DNA of 64,000 nt, taken from positions 136,096,950-136,160,949 of the forward strand of contig JAHLJT010009436.1 of assembly GCA_031308135.1 (NCBI GenBank), written 5' to 3'. Source of the stretch: Acheta domesticus. Its lineage: Eukaryota; Arthropoda; Insecta; Orthoptera; Gryllidae. Under the pieces are notes generated by a model. That model did no database searches. It had not been told where the DNA came from and worked only from the letters and a program-made list of their open reading frames with translations. The position numbers and the translations under genes were made by a program. This document shows positions 36,586 through 49,005 of this stretch, in pieces; the first letter of the stretch is position 1; every line of letters begins with the position of its first letter.

Positions 36586-37690
36586 CGGGATTTTCTTCCA
36601 CCCTCCGCATCCGCCGCTCGCTACCCGCGCCACGTATAAACCCGAGGCAACATCGGAATCTTCTTTACAGGGAACCAGTACTTATCGACACAGCAGACGG
36701 CGCGGAGGCGGCGCGCCGGCGCTCACACGGGTGCCGCATCTCCCAAATCCTCCCCGCCCTGCGGGTTGCATCGATCCCCGTGCTAGGCGGCTCCCCCATC
36801 CTTCATCTTCCATCCCCTCCCTACCGCACCCGCCCAACCACGCCCCATTGGAAACAGTCTCTCTCGTCACTCCCGACTCCATCCTTCTCACCTTGGCCTA
36901 CCCTGTCTCACCTCTTCGTCCTGTCCCGCCAGGTCTTCTTTACGATATCTTGTTCTCTAAGAGACCCGCCTCGCCTGTTTTCACTGCCCGGTTTTACCCT
37001 TCTCCCCCGTTCCCCTTCTCCTCCTCTTCTTTCTTACCCTCCTTCTTTTCCCCGCCCACCTCTTTCCCCCGTCCTCCTCTTTTCTCCGTCCTCCTCTTTT
37101 CCCCGCTCTCCTCTTTTCCCCACCCTCCTCTTTTCCCCGCCCTCCTATTTTCCCTCCCTCCTCTTCTTTCTCGGCCCCCTCATCTTCCCTGCCCTCTCCT
37201 TCCCCGTCTGCTTCAGCCTCGCCCTCTTCTTCCCGACCCTACACTTTCCGGCTCTATTCTCTTCCCCGCCCTTCTCTTCTCCGCCCTCTTCTTGCCAAGC
37301 CTCCTCTTCCTTGCCCTTTCCACTACCTCACCTCACCCCGCCGCAGTTCCCCCGCCGTCGGCCCTCCCCCGCAGTGGGCGCGGCGCAGCGGCGCGCGGCG
37401 GCGCCGCCCCACGCGAGTTATTTTCGCCTCTCAACGAGGTTTAAGTGCCGCACCGCGGGGAGGATTTATTTTTACGGGCGCTCCGCACTGCATCGCGCCG
37501 CGTCGCCCCGCCCCGCCCCGCCCCGCTCTCCCCGGCCTCAGACCGGCCTCTGCCGCCCCTTCCCCCCCCCCCCGTGCGACAACGCTCTGCCCGCCTCCGC
37601 CCGCACTGGGAGCTTGCGTCTGCATCCGCCCCTCCCATCACTTTCTCTCCTCCACCTTATTACCTTTGCTCACGAATCTAGGCATCGTCG
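36586..37690. other. Large pyrimidine-rich/CpG island
   Basis: One of the largest islands: unique CpG-rich sequence, then about 350 bp of nearly pure C+T on the plus strand (36990-37330) including a 17-bp minisatellite, then CpG-rich DNA with four ccccg pentamers (about 37509-37529) and a poly-C run of 12 (about 37564-37575). A 448-codon frame spans it but is Pro/Ser/Leu/Phe low complexity and is not called. Confidence 0.6.
37073..37174 (+). repeat. 17-bp polypyrimidine minisatellite
   Basis: Six units starting at 37073, 37090, 37107, 37124, 37141 and 37158; consensus cctcctcttttccccgc, first five close and the sixth degenerate. The tract is homopyrimidine except for one G or A per unit, so triplex (H-DNA) formation is possible. 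Confidence 0.9.
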
Positions 37691-38400
37691 TTGCGCCTGT
37701 CAGCATTTTCGGCGGAGTCGGTGTGAACTAGCACCGACGTCTTTGAATGGCTTTACCATCGCGTATTTTATATTTTAATAAGTAAAGCGTGCTCCCTTGT
37801 GGCGTATTATTCATTTTTTTGTGATTGTTTGTCTTTAAACAGTAGTCTATTAAATTTCTTTAATATTTATGAAATAATAGCTTCATACTTTTTCTCTTCA
37901 GTGAAATGTTTCTTCACATACGTTGTCGTCTTGCAAAGAATGTGACTGCTTAGAACTGCTATTGACTTTTTGTCCTAAGAATGCCAGTTTCAAAATTATT
38001 GATTCGATTTATATTTTATTGATTTTGATCATATTTGTTTCTATTATTTCAATTTGACTATGATTTAGGGAAGAGAATCATGTTTGATCGTAGTTTTTAC
38101 ATAAGATTTTTTTACTCGATTGTCATTACCTGTAATAGTTTTTCTGCGTATAAATAACATTCTTCATTTAAAGTAATATTAACTCAGTATAAAAAACTTT
38201 AACTTCGAACAAGAGAATTTTTCGAAATAATTCTAGCGTCGTATTATATTCGTCGTATTATTTGTTCTGCTAATTTTTTCAAAACTTTCCTGTATAGTGT
38301 AGGTGAAGTCCATTACTGTATTCCTGCTGTCTCTATTATTCCCCGAAAGACTACAAAGTTCCCCAATCTATTTTTGCACACTAGCAACACACTACTTTCA
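37691..38400. other. AT-rich non-genic DNA
   Basis: Nothing recognised. Confidence 0.6.
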
Positions 38401-38960
38401 GTTGCCGTCATCCCCCTTCTCCCCCTGTTTATCTTTACACAGGACAAGCTAGCTATTCGGTACCATCTCTTTAGTCAAAAGCTAGTTTAACTATCCTTCT
38501 GTCCGTCGTTGTCGTCCTTTCTAGCGCCCGGCTGCCTCCCCTTTCGCTTCACCGCTGCCTGCAAGAACGCTCCGACGCCCGCGTTCAAAGCGCCCACGCC
38601 CTTTACGTGACGCCCCCGTCCCCGCTCCCACACCCGCCCGCCGCCCGCCGCCTACTGCCCCTGCCACCCACGCATCCATCTCAGCCACCTCTCCGACCCA
38701 CGCCCTGCCGCCGCCGCCGCGTCGGTACCACTGCCCCCCGTCGCCCCCTACCAGTTGCCTGCTGCCCGCCAAATAGCGTCCGTCGCCTGCCGCCTTTGAC
38801 GCGACGGTGGTAGTTCCAGTGGGCGTGGCGACGAAACGTGGGATGTGGCAACAGCAGGACTGCTGGAAAGGTGGGACAAAGGGCAGAGGAGGTCGGGCAG
38901 TGGAGACGTGAGGTTGGGTAGGAGAGACGGTGATGGCACGGTGGTGGGGGACAGGTAGCA
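38401..38960. other. GC-rich island with abrupt strand-skew switch
   Basis: From about 38400 to 38800 the plus strand is C/T-rich (ccgcccgccgcc, cccctgccaccc words); from about 38812 to 38960 it is G/A-rich (gtggcgac, gggacaaagggcagagg). The change takes place within about 20 bp. No tandem unit or coding sequence recognised. Confidence 0.6.
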
Positions 38961-39965
38961 AGAATTGATCATGAGAGACTGGCATCAAAGCTCTGGAAGT
39001 ACAACGAAGTGTTCGACATGTGACAAAGTTGCGATCCGTAGGTAAATGTTATACACGACGAGAACAACTGAGAGACACTGTGGAAATATTGAGGTACTAG
39101 ATTAAGAGGAGGTATAATTTCTACAATAAATACCTGAATGTCCATCTTGTTGGAGGAATATGCTGAAGTTAATTTATTATTACCTGCAACAAAAGAAAAA
39201 GGTAATTAACTCATTGCTCACTGAACTTCAAAATAGATATTTACAAGCTTAACAAACACATTACTTTTCTATAACAAAGTTTCTTTTAACTAAAAAATTG
39301 TTAAATTATTTGCGGATTTATTAGATGAAGTAACTCGTAACTTCTTCTGTTACGTTCCTCGCATGATGTGAGCACGCCATATATCGAAAGAGGCTTTCCG
39401 TTACTCCACTGACGTCAAATATTTCGAGTTGGTAACATACAATGTGTTCGCGTTCAGGGAGGGTTTAAGCGATCTTCTTAACAGTACTTTTCTCCATCTC
39501 TCGAATACTTCTTTCCCGTACCGGAAAGATACGATCATTCTTCCGAAAGAACGAATCATAAGGATTTTCGTCGTATCGCGAAGTCTTCTAGTTATCGGAT
39601 TAAAAGTATTAAAGTTAACATCTTAAAAACTTTCGTTTTTCGTCAATCGACGCGTAAGTTTCCATTTTAGAAGAAACTAGTGGAATTTTCTTGAGCGAGT
39701 TATGAAATTCGTTAAAACTTTTGATGGTACAGAATCCATTCGTTTGAAAATTAATGCACTGAGTTGTACTAAGATATCATTTTACAATAACCTGATGGTT
39801 AAATTTAATTGTAGACAGCCACTAGTAAAAGTGGTTATTTCGGGACACGCAAAAGGGCGCTAAAAATTCCATTGTTAGCTCTACTGCTAAGTGAGACGAT
39901 ATTCAAGTGTTCAGATTTTTTTAAAAATGTTATTTCTGCTTGTTCGGCATTTCTGTCTTTTAAGG
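38961..39965. other. Non-genic DNA, mostly AT-rich
   Basis: No gene recognised. The segment closest to the retrotransposon remnant may include further unrecognised 3' sequence of it. Confidence 0.5.
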
Positions 39966-39969
39966 GGGT

Positions 39970-40195
39970 TTACATACGATTTCAATAACGTTTTAGGATG
40001 AACCATCCTCAGGTCTGTCAATACACTTTCTGTATAAATTGTTAGATAAGAAAAATGAGTTAGTTAATCAATCGTTGGTATTGTTATGTTTGTGTGCGAG
40101 AGTGTAATAAAGAGAGAGAGAGCAACAGATTATATTTTCAGAGACTTAGAGAGGCTTGAAAATGTCTTTAGGAAGCGTGAGTGAATTCTCTGTGG
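39970..40195 (-). mobile_element. Probable 3' untranslated part of the jockey-type remnant
   Basis: Lies directly downstream of the remnant frame on the minus strand. It contains a short AG/CT run (40112-40126) and a small hairpin aggatg-aac-catcct at 39995-40009, followed by ctaaaacgttattg on the minus strand. Similar gatgg...cc...aaacg words recur in 3' regions of many retroelements. The boundary is uncertain. Confidence 0.35.
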
Positions 40196-40501
40196 TTAAT
40201 TGTAATTTTTACCTAGATGGTACGTTGCTGTGGCTGCGGATTCTGGTAGTATCTCACAGACGTTTTTTCAAATTTTGATAATATAGTCTTGAATAAATTC
40301 TATTTTTAATTCTCTATGCAGTTATTCGTTACTTATAAACCACGAAGCTTTGGTTATTTTTCTGAACCATTTATTTTGTATAACTTGGAGTTTGTTAATG
40401 TGGCTGTTGGCTGCTTTTATCCAAATCGGGATGGCATAGGTTAGTGTTCAGATATATCTGTGAATGCAACAAAGAAAACAAAAAACTTTCGTCTGACCGC
40501 A
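40196..40501 (-). pseudogene. Remnant of jockey-type non-LTR retrotransposon ORF2 (C-terminal region)
   Basis: On the minus strand, 40447 down to 40325 encodes TLTYAIPIWIKAANSHINKL, continuing QVIQNKWFRKITKASWFISN. This is the conserved block after the reverse transcriptase domain in jockey-group LINEs: a tyrosine-alanine...tryptophan motif, a Leu-Gln-x-x-Gln-Asn-Lys motif and a terminal aromatic-x-x-Asn motif. After a stop, LHRELKI and IQDYI follow at the expected place, matching the family's usual His-x-(D/E)-Leu segment. The intact enzyme copies element RNA into DNA by target-primed reverse transcription (established for the group). Here the frame is broken by TGA (40450-40448), TAA (40324-40322) and TGA (40270-40268), and no upstream polymerase or endonuclease sequence remains, so it is an old, 5'-truncated dead copy. 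Homology is clear; the exact family is not determined. Confidence 0.82.
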
Positions 40502-42480
40502 TCAGTTACTAATCTGCATGTGTATCATAAGTTATTCGCATACTTGAATTAAAATAAAATGAAAGTCGGAAAGACTTTAAAATAATTATTTATTTTTCTG
40601 CAAGAATTGCGCCACTCGGCCTATCGGTCTCGTGTCACAATCTTTCCTACTTTCAAACCAAAATGTTACTTTTACCACTCGTACAATAATTAACGATTGT
40701 TGTTTCAATTCTTAAAGGTATGTTATTCCTTCAATTAAAAACATTAATTTTGAAAACATAGAATTCCAGAGTAGCTGAAGCCTATTCAAAAGATATACAC
40801 AAATTGATGCATTGAATCGTCTTATGACGATTCATAGTAAGCAATTGGATCCTCGCATATTGAAAGATAAAGATTACCTATTGAAAAATAAAGATGAAAA
40901 TTAGTCAAAGTTGCCAATTTGAAAGGAAGGTTTCCGTCGCCGAAAAAAGCTTTCATCCTATCACTGACGCAATAAAAACCTTTACTGTAGTGCTGCCTTT
41001 TGAAATATGTTAATTGGAGCATAAGAAAAGCATACGGATTCTTCCCAAATTTTAATGTATTACCTTATCCCTTGCTATGGAATGGGATAACATCTCTATA
41101 AATAACTAAGTTAACCTTATATTTTAGTTTTAGGTATTTTACAAAGGTTTTATTTACAACGGAAACAAAACAAAATTACCAAATGTGATTACAACTTTGA
41201 AATATAGTAGTATTTTCCCTAACATGCTTAGTTCAGAAAATTAAAAGTTTTTGTGAAGTTGACAATCGAATAAAACTTTGCTTCAAATTAAAATTAAGCT
41301 ACGAAAACAACTAAAATCGCAGTCATCAGAGCGCCTCACAAAATACAGATCCATCAGTACCTCGTTGAAACTAATGTGACCAGCAAAGCAAATACGTACA
41401 AATTCACTTTTAAATGAAAACTACGAAGATTGTTGGTTGTTTTGGTCGGCTGATTTGGTCGAGATATAAAATCCAGCTTACCTAAGAAAGCAGTCTTTGG
41501 AGCAATCTCACATTTACATACCCAGTAGAATTTCGACATGCGCATACTGTACACCTCATCTGCGCGATTGAATAACGTTCTGAAACAGGACTTCTATCTC
41601 TCTCTTCATCTCTCTCCGGTTCATATCCTACGGAAACAAGATTTTACTGCCTCCGTACATCAAACGCAAAAGCGTTCATCGCTCTAGTACAGAATGAAAC
41701 TTGTTCAGTTAATTCCAACAGCCAAATACGAATTGCTGATGTGCGGTATTTCTTCTCTGCCGAATATCCTAATCCTTGTATTCAGTCGGCATTTTTTAAG
41801 TTGCGCTAATAACTCACGCTGAGGAACTGTAAAGGAAATGTTGGAAAATGTTCTTGATAACTAACATGAATAAGTATACGTTTTAGAATTATTCGGGTAG
41901 AATCTGAATGTTGTATCATCTGAAGTGCATGGAAGTGCTAGAAACCTCGGATAGCAATAAAATAGAAATTTTGCCAAATTCTGTTTTGTTTACTATGTTT
42001 TTTTGAATTAGTTATATATGAAGTGACTTCAAAAACTACATCTGAAAGTCGGAAATCTCGTAATTAATTTGACAAGTTGACTTAAATTTTATTGTAAATT
42101 GTCAATAAATAACGGAGCTTCGTTACTTCGATTATGGACTATGAAAGATCCGAAACGTAACAGACGCAAAGGTTACCGTACCATCAGGAAGGGTCTAGAC
42201 ATATTATCGCCTCTAATATAATGATTGTAACAATTTATCTTCATTAAGGGCAAGCATCTATCCATCTATAAACTTCATGAAAATGTAAGTCATGAATCTC
42301 TTACGGCATAATACTTAAAACGCAAAAAGTCAATACACCAGTGTGCGTAGTGTACTCTGTACAAACGGAGAATGGTTAGCAGCAACCAATTCTGCAGGTG
42401 CAACTTTCCATTGCCATTACTATTGGCACAATCGCACCACACTCATTATCACAGCTTCTTCAATCTCCATAAATAATGTT
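40502..42480. other. AT-rich non-genic DNA
   Basis: No further coding trace of the retrotransposon and no other gene found in about 2 kb. Confidence 0.55.
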
Positions 42481-43215
42481 ACATCATCCTGCACAGCAGC
42501 GCTAAAGATCCCAGGCGCTAGCATGCGCCGCGTCACCAGCGCGGGCTGGGCGCATCAGCAGCCGCCGCGCGGCGCATACGTGCGCGTAGGCAGATCTCGC
42601 GGACAAGCGAGGCGCGGCGCGCGTCAAATATTCAGCCGCGCGGACGTGTGGACGGACGGCGCCCGCGGCTCGACGGCGCTGCGGGAGCGGTGGTGGTGTC
42701 AGTGGCGGTAGCCGGCGGTGCTGACGGTAGTAGCGGTGTTGGTGGCGGTGGCGGTGGCGGCGGAGGCGGTGGTCGTGGGTGGTGGGTGGTGACGCTGACG
42801 GTGACGCTGACGTTGATGGCGACGGCGGCGGCTCTAGCGGTAGCGGTGTTGGTGGCGACGGCATTGGCGGCGTTGACGATGACGGCATTACGTTGGCGTT
42901 GACGGTGACGGTGGCGGCGGCGGTAGAGGTGTTGGCGGCGATGGCGCGGGCGTTGGCGGTGCCGGTGGTGCCGATAGTGCTAGTGGTGGCGGTCGGTGAT
43001 GGTGACTGCGGCGGCGGTGGCTGCAGCGACCTCGTGCGAATGTTTCTCAACGCGACGGCCTCAGTAAATCACTCCTCGCCGCCGCCGCCAGGGGCGTTGG
43101 CACTAGCGCTGCCGTTTCCCCCGGGCGGATCTGTGCGCTACAAGCTGCGCAGACGGCGCTGGAGTCTAGTTACTGCTGCCGCCTAGACGGCAGCCGCCGC
43201 GATTCGCCGACAGGA
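42481..43215. other. CpG/G-rich island
   Basis: Unique CpG-rich sequence (42500-42680), then a G-rich triplet tract (separate entry), then CpG-rich unique DNA. Frames of 80-180 codons in several registers are composition-driven. Confidence 0.55.
42690..43030 (+). repeat. Cryptic GNN-triplet tract
   Basis: For about 340 bp almost every third base is G, with the other two positions varying among ggt, ggc, gac, gct, gtt, gat and gcg. Read in that phase it would give only Gly/Asp/Val/Ala. No exact unit longer than three repeats throughout, so it looks like an old, mutated and slippage-renewed triplet array rather than a coding region. Confidence 0.75.
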
Positions 43216-46010
43216 CTAGTCAGGAAACATAATCTTATTTACTCAGTGCTAGAGGGAAGGGGTTATGATCCCACCAAATCCATGTTGCGAATCGTTATTA
43301 TTTTGCAGTAAGAACGGTAAATTACAGGTTACGGCATCAGTTGTGGCCATTGCATTACTAGTGGCCTCTTCAAACACTGAATTTGAAAAATAAGGATTGG
43401 AGACTTCTCACTTGCTTCAACCCATAGAACGTTTAGCTTATGCCTTTTAATGATAACAATTAGAAAGAAAATAATTAACTTCCCTTTATTTTATTGTTAA
43501 AAATAAATTAAAATCATAGTATTAATGTTGACATAATATGAATAGGTACTTTTTTGGGCTTTTCTGTTTAAACACGTACAGGGAGAAGAATATCGATTGC
43601 CCATTACTCAGCCCAGAATCTGACCACACCAACCATTTTTCAATTTTAACTGGAGACTGCTAGAAAAAATCGGAAATTTGAAATAAATTAGTAATAAAAA
43701 TATAACAAATTTAAGTTTGTCAATTTTAGGCAAGGGGTTCAGAAAGAGGTATGCGAATGGCATATTCAATTTCTAAGTTCACAAAACGAATATAGTTTTG
43801 TAGCACAAGAATTTTGAGAAATCAACGAAAATATGGACATTGCTGTTGTTTTGCCCTAACGAACATCACAAAAAGGTTATTGTATTGTAGGAAACTTGTA
43901 AGGGAAAGCGACTTTTTTAATATTCTGACTTGTGTTGAATAATTCTAACATACTGTATTATTTAATTAATGATTCTCAAGTTTAACTAAATACTCTCACT
44001 AAATACGTTGTACTTTCAGAGATCTTCAGTAGCCAATCGTACTTGTACGGAGACTTTCTAACACTATAACATTTACTTTACTTATTACTAACATTAAAAC
44101 ATTATTTCATTTTCCCGCGACCACAACGCCCTTCAACTAAATATCTACATGCAATACTTCTTTGACAATTCAAAGTAGAATGATGAAATTATGAAAATTA
44201 TATAAATAAATTTGGCAATAATGAAGAAGCGTTTCAAAATGTACTCCTCCGGAAGTCAGATCAGGAATTTAGTAAACAAAAGCGATCCCGTCCAAAGAAT
44301 ATACATAAACGGAAACTTGAAGTCTTGAAGCAGTCATACGCCACGACAAAAATATATGGTATATTCCTGTAGTGTAATATTCCATTGTTTGTGCTTCTCT
44401 TACACAATACATTTTGTATTCGACGTTTTAATCTGAAGTTGAAAGACCTATGTCGCTACAACAAATTTAAACGTCCTTTAATATATCTGTGTTTAGTTTT
44501 GATGGGCGTATCTTTGACAAAAAAGCTGTAGGATATTATTACTTAAATTATCTAGTATTTTGGCTAATGAATCTTTATTACTTCCATTATAACGGTAGCC
44601 ATTATTTTCAATCAGCTTCCATTTCTTTAAAAATACTCTACTCGTATTTGCGATTGTTCGGTTGTGATTTTACGAAAGTATCAGATGACAAACACAAAAC
44701 ATTTTATGTCATACAACCTTTTGATACTGAACTCAATGTATGTAAAAACAATTCCCATACTAGAGAATCTCCTACAATTTTTACGTACCCCAGAGATTGT
44801 TTTTCATCGATGTATACTAATTATTTGTTCTTTTAGAGACGTTTCCTGGGAAAGGTTGTAATATAGGCAACCAGACAATTGTACTGCAAATACGAAAAGC
44901 AAAAAAGTGAGTAGATGAAAAGTATGTTTCTAATATGAGGTTAATAAATAAGAATAGTCAGGGTTGCTGTGATTTGATAGTTCCCATTTAATCATGAATG
45001 TAAAATACAAAACAAATACAGTACAAAACATCGAGAGAAAAGAAGAGCTGATACATTTGTCATGTTGAGTCGCAATTTCTCTTTTATTGGATATCGAATA
45101 TCTGCACTGAACCATCTCTTCACAGAGGATTTCTCCTTTCGTGTAATATCGACAGAACTAACGAATTATTTAGGAGCAATTTCGCGCAGCCAGAGAACGG
45201 AACGATATGCAAATCTCCGCTCAGCGCGATCCATAACCCGTGGGACACCAGCGATCTGGTTGTGTGCGTTATCCTCTGAGACAACGCGTTTCAATCCATA
45301 GTTCCAGCTTGCCGGAGTCTACTGCTGTAATGCAACTTATGTTCACTTTTTTTTGTTTCTAAATGGATGTTCCACTACATTCATGTAATTCACCATATTT
45401 CTGTAACAGTTCCAGTGTTTTCTAAATTAATATTCATTTTGACATCAAAACTAGTGCGGAAAGCCAACTCATCAATCATGGAGTGAGAGGATGGTTTTCA
45501 ATTAATTCATTTTCCAAACTCGTCTCTCCTTACAAGAAAACAACTGTCACCGACAGATTTTCTTTCGTATTTACACAAAAGACATATTCATCCACTGATG
45601 TATCTTTGTGATTTCTGAAATTGGAATAAATATCAATTTTAATAATTTTCATGAGTTTGGTGTTTGCTATGCAGTGCTTAGGCTTAAGGTTTATAATTTG
45701 TAATACTGTCCTCAATTTATACCAGTGAGTACTTGTAAACAAAACTTCTAAAGAACAGCGTAAGCTAAATATTCAGCATGTCGTTCACGTGTATCAAGTT
45801 AAGATTTGACGAATAGACAATATTCAATATGCTTGCTCAGTTGGTTTTGAAACCTAGAGAATGGTAAGAATCTATGTTCGTGTTGCTCCCATAATGCAAA
45901 TGTCTGCAAGGTTATAATAATAATATCAGGTCTGCTCTTTCGTATAACCATGAACGATGTACCGTAAGAAAATCCGGGAACTATTTAATATGCAAATCAA
46001 TCGTTCATTG
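43216..46010. other. AT-rich non-genic DNA
   Basis: The only notable sites are an octamer atgcaaat inside gatatgcaaatctcc (about 45207-45220), within a balanced patch (45170-45300), and a second atgcaaat next to aatcaatc near 45990-46003. No gene recognised. Confidence 0.5.
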
Positions 46011-46330
46011 GTCACTTGCCCACTTGCATTTTCAACTCTTTGATTTTCACCTGCATTTCCGCTCTCTGTCGTGACTCACGATCTCTCATTCACTCCTTCC
46101 CCTGCCGCCGCACGCGTTGGTGTGCATTTCCTTGCTCTGCCTCCGTCTCAATGCTCTCTGTTTCGCCTTCCGCATGCTCGTCACGCAGTCATAGACGATT
46201 CTGCGCAGCGTGGAAGCCTTCACGTGGAGCGCCATTGTTTCGAATGCGCCACAGCTCACTCTTCCGCCTCCACCTCCACCTTCGCCCCCCCCCCGACTTC
46301 AGCACCACCGTAGAGGTGATCACAGCTCTT
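46011..46330. other. C-rich island
   Basis: Pyrimidine-leaning, with moderate CpG and a poly-C run of nine to ten (about 46286-46295). No protein recognised. Confidence 0.45.
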
Positions 46331-46363
46331 TGGTTGTTTTTTAATGTAATCGCTTGCGTTTTC

Positions 46364-46387
46364 ACACACACACACACACATACACAT
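46364..46387 (+). repeat. CA dinucleotide microsatellite
   Basis: About nine ca units interrupted once by a t near the end. Confidence 0.9.
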
Positions 46388-47080
46388 GACCACTTTATGC
46401 ACCGTTTCAATGTATTTGAATTTGTTTTTCTCTCTTCTCCGCTCTTAAAAGACCTATTTAATCGTCTAATTTTCGTTTCTTTCTTCATTTTTAACCTCCC
46501 TTATTCGCTGTAATTGCATACTATCTGCATTGCAGAACACATCCACCAGTATTGGTAGTCACACCACATTAACTTATTTGTTGTTAATCTTGTCTTCTAC
46601 ATTGTTAATGTTTTGTCCTCTCCTGAAGAGACAATTAAGTGAGAGGGAGCAGCTCAAATGTCACTGTAATTCTCATAATTCCTTGAAAGGCAAGCATGCC
46701 GTACAGCAGGAAATAAATTTTAAAAAAACGGAATAGTTAAATAACATCACAGAAACTGAAAGATATAATTGGCGTCAAAACAGATGCAAAAGCATTTGGT
46801 ATTGTTAAGTTATTTTTTCATTATTACAAATTCATTATATATTTTAAAAGTAGAAATGTGTCTATTGGGAATATTATGTATCGTAGAATCACATAATAAA
46901 TCATGCTGTTCGTGAAAGCGACATACTACTAATTTTATACAATTGTTAGATTATTTCATTAGCTAAATAAATACTCCTTTTTAATTCTCCATCAACTGAG
47001 AGGAAAAAAAATCATTTATTCAGATGCGTCGACAAACAAGTTTCCTGTTCTATTCGTAATTAAACTTGATGCTTCGTCCA
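46388..47080. other. AT-rich non-genic DNA
   Basis: Nothing recognised. Confidence 0.6.
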
Positions 47081-47410
47081 AGAGGTGACGTTACCTATTC
47101 CTCCGCCTTGCGTTCCTACCTGCACCTCGACCGGCATCGTCTTCGCCTTCGCCTCCTCCTCCGCCTCCACCTTCGCCTTCGCTTCGGCATCCGCCGCCCG
47201 CACCGGCGCCGCCGGCGGCACGAAAACAATACGCCGGTTCCCAGGTCCAATACCGCTAATGGCGCGTAGGCGGCGCCGCGCGGCGCGGCTTCCGCCGTGT
47301 CGTCACAAGAAGCGGGGTGGGGAGCGGGGAGAAGGCGGAGCTCCCTAGCGAAAGGAACAACAGGTGCAGCGAACCCTGGCCTTTCGCTTCAGCTGCTTCG
47401 CTCCTTCACG
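47081..47410. other. CpG-rich island
   Basis: Starts with 6-bp-like cgccttcgcctc/cctccacctt pyrimidine triplets (about 47138-47180), then CpG-dense unique DNA with gctaatggcgcg (about 47249-47260), a homeodomain-core word in GC-rich context. Confidence 0.5.
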
Positions 47411-49005
47411 GTGACGAGGACCCGCCGTGAATGGAAAGTGCATTCGCTGAAGAGGTGTTCGGGCCTTTCATGTTTGTCGTTCCATCTGGCGTTGAAGTCT
47501 CCCGTGTACTTGCATTGTAATGCCGTAACGTTGTGCAGTAAAATCCTGGTTTCATCATGTTTAAGCTCCATACAATTGTTTGACGACTTCTTTCAGAAGT
47601 CGAAATCCTAGGAATGACAATCGCCTGGGCTTAGCGGTACACATTTTATCTATCACGATTTTCACCAAGAAAACAAAATATTTTAATTAATAAACTGATA
47701 CCAAACTTCAGTGTGATTCGTTGTCTACATTATGTATCTAATTGTACGAACATATTACTTCTTTATTTACCCGAAATGCATGAAAAAACAGGTAGTTAAT
47801 TACTTTCCGCAATGCAAGCACCGAAATTGATCACCATGCTTAAATCTTATTTTGTTTGCGTTAAGGTAATAATACGGTCGACATTTTAGACAAAAAAAAC
47901 AAACAAATCAATAACATTTTCGAATTTTTTACTCTCTTGCTATTCATTTTTCGTGGGAATAAAGATGAAGTTCATGGTAACAATTTTACGCCTGTCTCTT
48001 TGTGACCAGTTTGTCACTAACTTGCATTTCATGTGATATTGTTCACAAAATTGAAAATGTTAACAAAAGTGAGTTAGCTTGTGTTCAGAATCCTTTAACC
48101 TTTATTTTCACTCGCTTGATAATTTTAATGGCATAAAAATTTTGAGAGCAAATAAATATTTTATATGCTCTCAACATGCTCGGTAAGCAGAGTTAATTTT
48201 TAATTTTCACACTAATAAATGCGTTTTCCTTTATAAATAGTTCAAGACTTAAATAAATGAACCAAAATCCATTAGTGATGTACACATCTGATTTCTGAGG
48301 CATCACTGTCAATGAAAGTTCACGTGGCAGGCAGTTACGAAAATAACATGGAATGACATAACCATGTTGATGGTCTCCCCTTATGATATGGTAATTCTTA
48401 TCCATGTTTTGTAACTTATAAAGCAACAGGTCAAATAAATATAGTCACACCATCCTATTTAAGAATAAGATGGTTCAGTTTGCGCATTATCAGTTAAGTG
48501 CGCTTGTATATGATTGAAATGATGATGACTAAATATCTCTAAACAATATCATTTTACTGTTATTTATAATCTAAAATGTAAAGCAAGGTACTAATTAAAA
48601 TTTAATTTTTAAATGAGGAGAACATATAATTTGATAAATTTCAAGAACTTTTAATTTGTAAAACGAAAATCACAAATGCTAACGCAGTCGCCAGCCTTGA
48701 GAATTCGTCAAGAAAAACGAGGAAAACTCTTCCCGCAGCTGTTGATATGTAGTAAAACCGTCTTTTCAAACTCCTGGTTAAACTCTCACACCAATTTCTC
48801 GTGTTATCCGAAAATAAGGTTTTCGAAGCCTTAAACCCCACAACGTAACAGATGTCGGCAGGCTCTTTCCAAGAAGCCATCGATCATCTCGAAGGTTTTC
48901 GTTTGAGACGCGGCGTTCCAAATAATTCGATTTAGGGAGGAAAGAGGTGCTAGAGTTGGTAGTGAAAAAGGCAGTACCTAACTGTCGACCCCGATCTCAC
49001 ATCAC
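47411..49005. other. AT-rich non-genic DNA
   Basis: No gene, array or element trace. Two minus-strand frames of 77 and 79 codons have ordinary composition but no recognisable domain. Confidence 0.5.

Noticed and set aside
36432..37778. 448-codon open frame, the longest in the window
   Set aside because: Lies in a pyrimidine-rich island with a 17-bp array. The product is Pro/Ser/Leu/Phe low complexity, and other plus-strand registers are open over the same stretch. Composition explains it.
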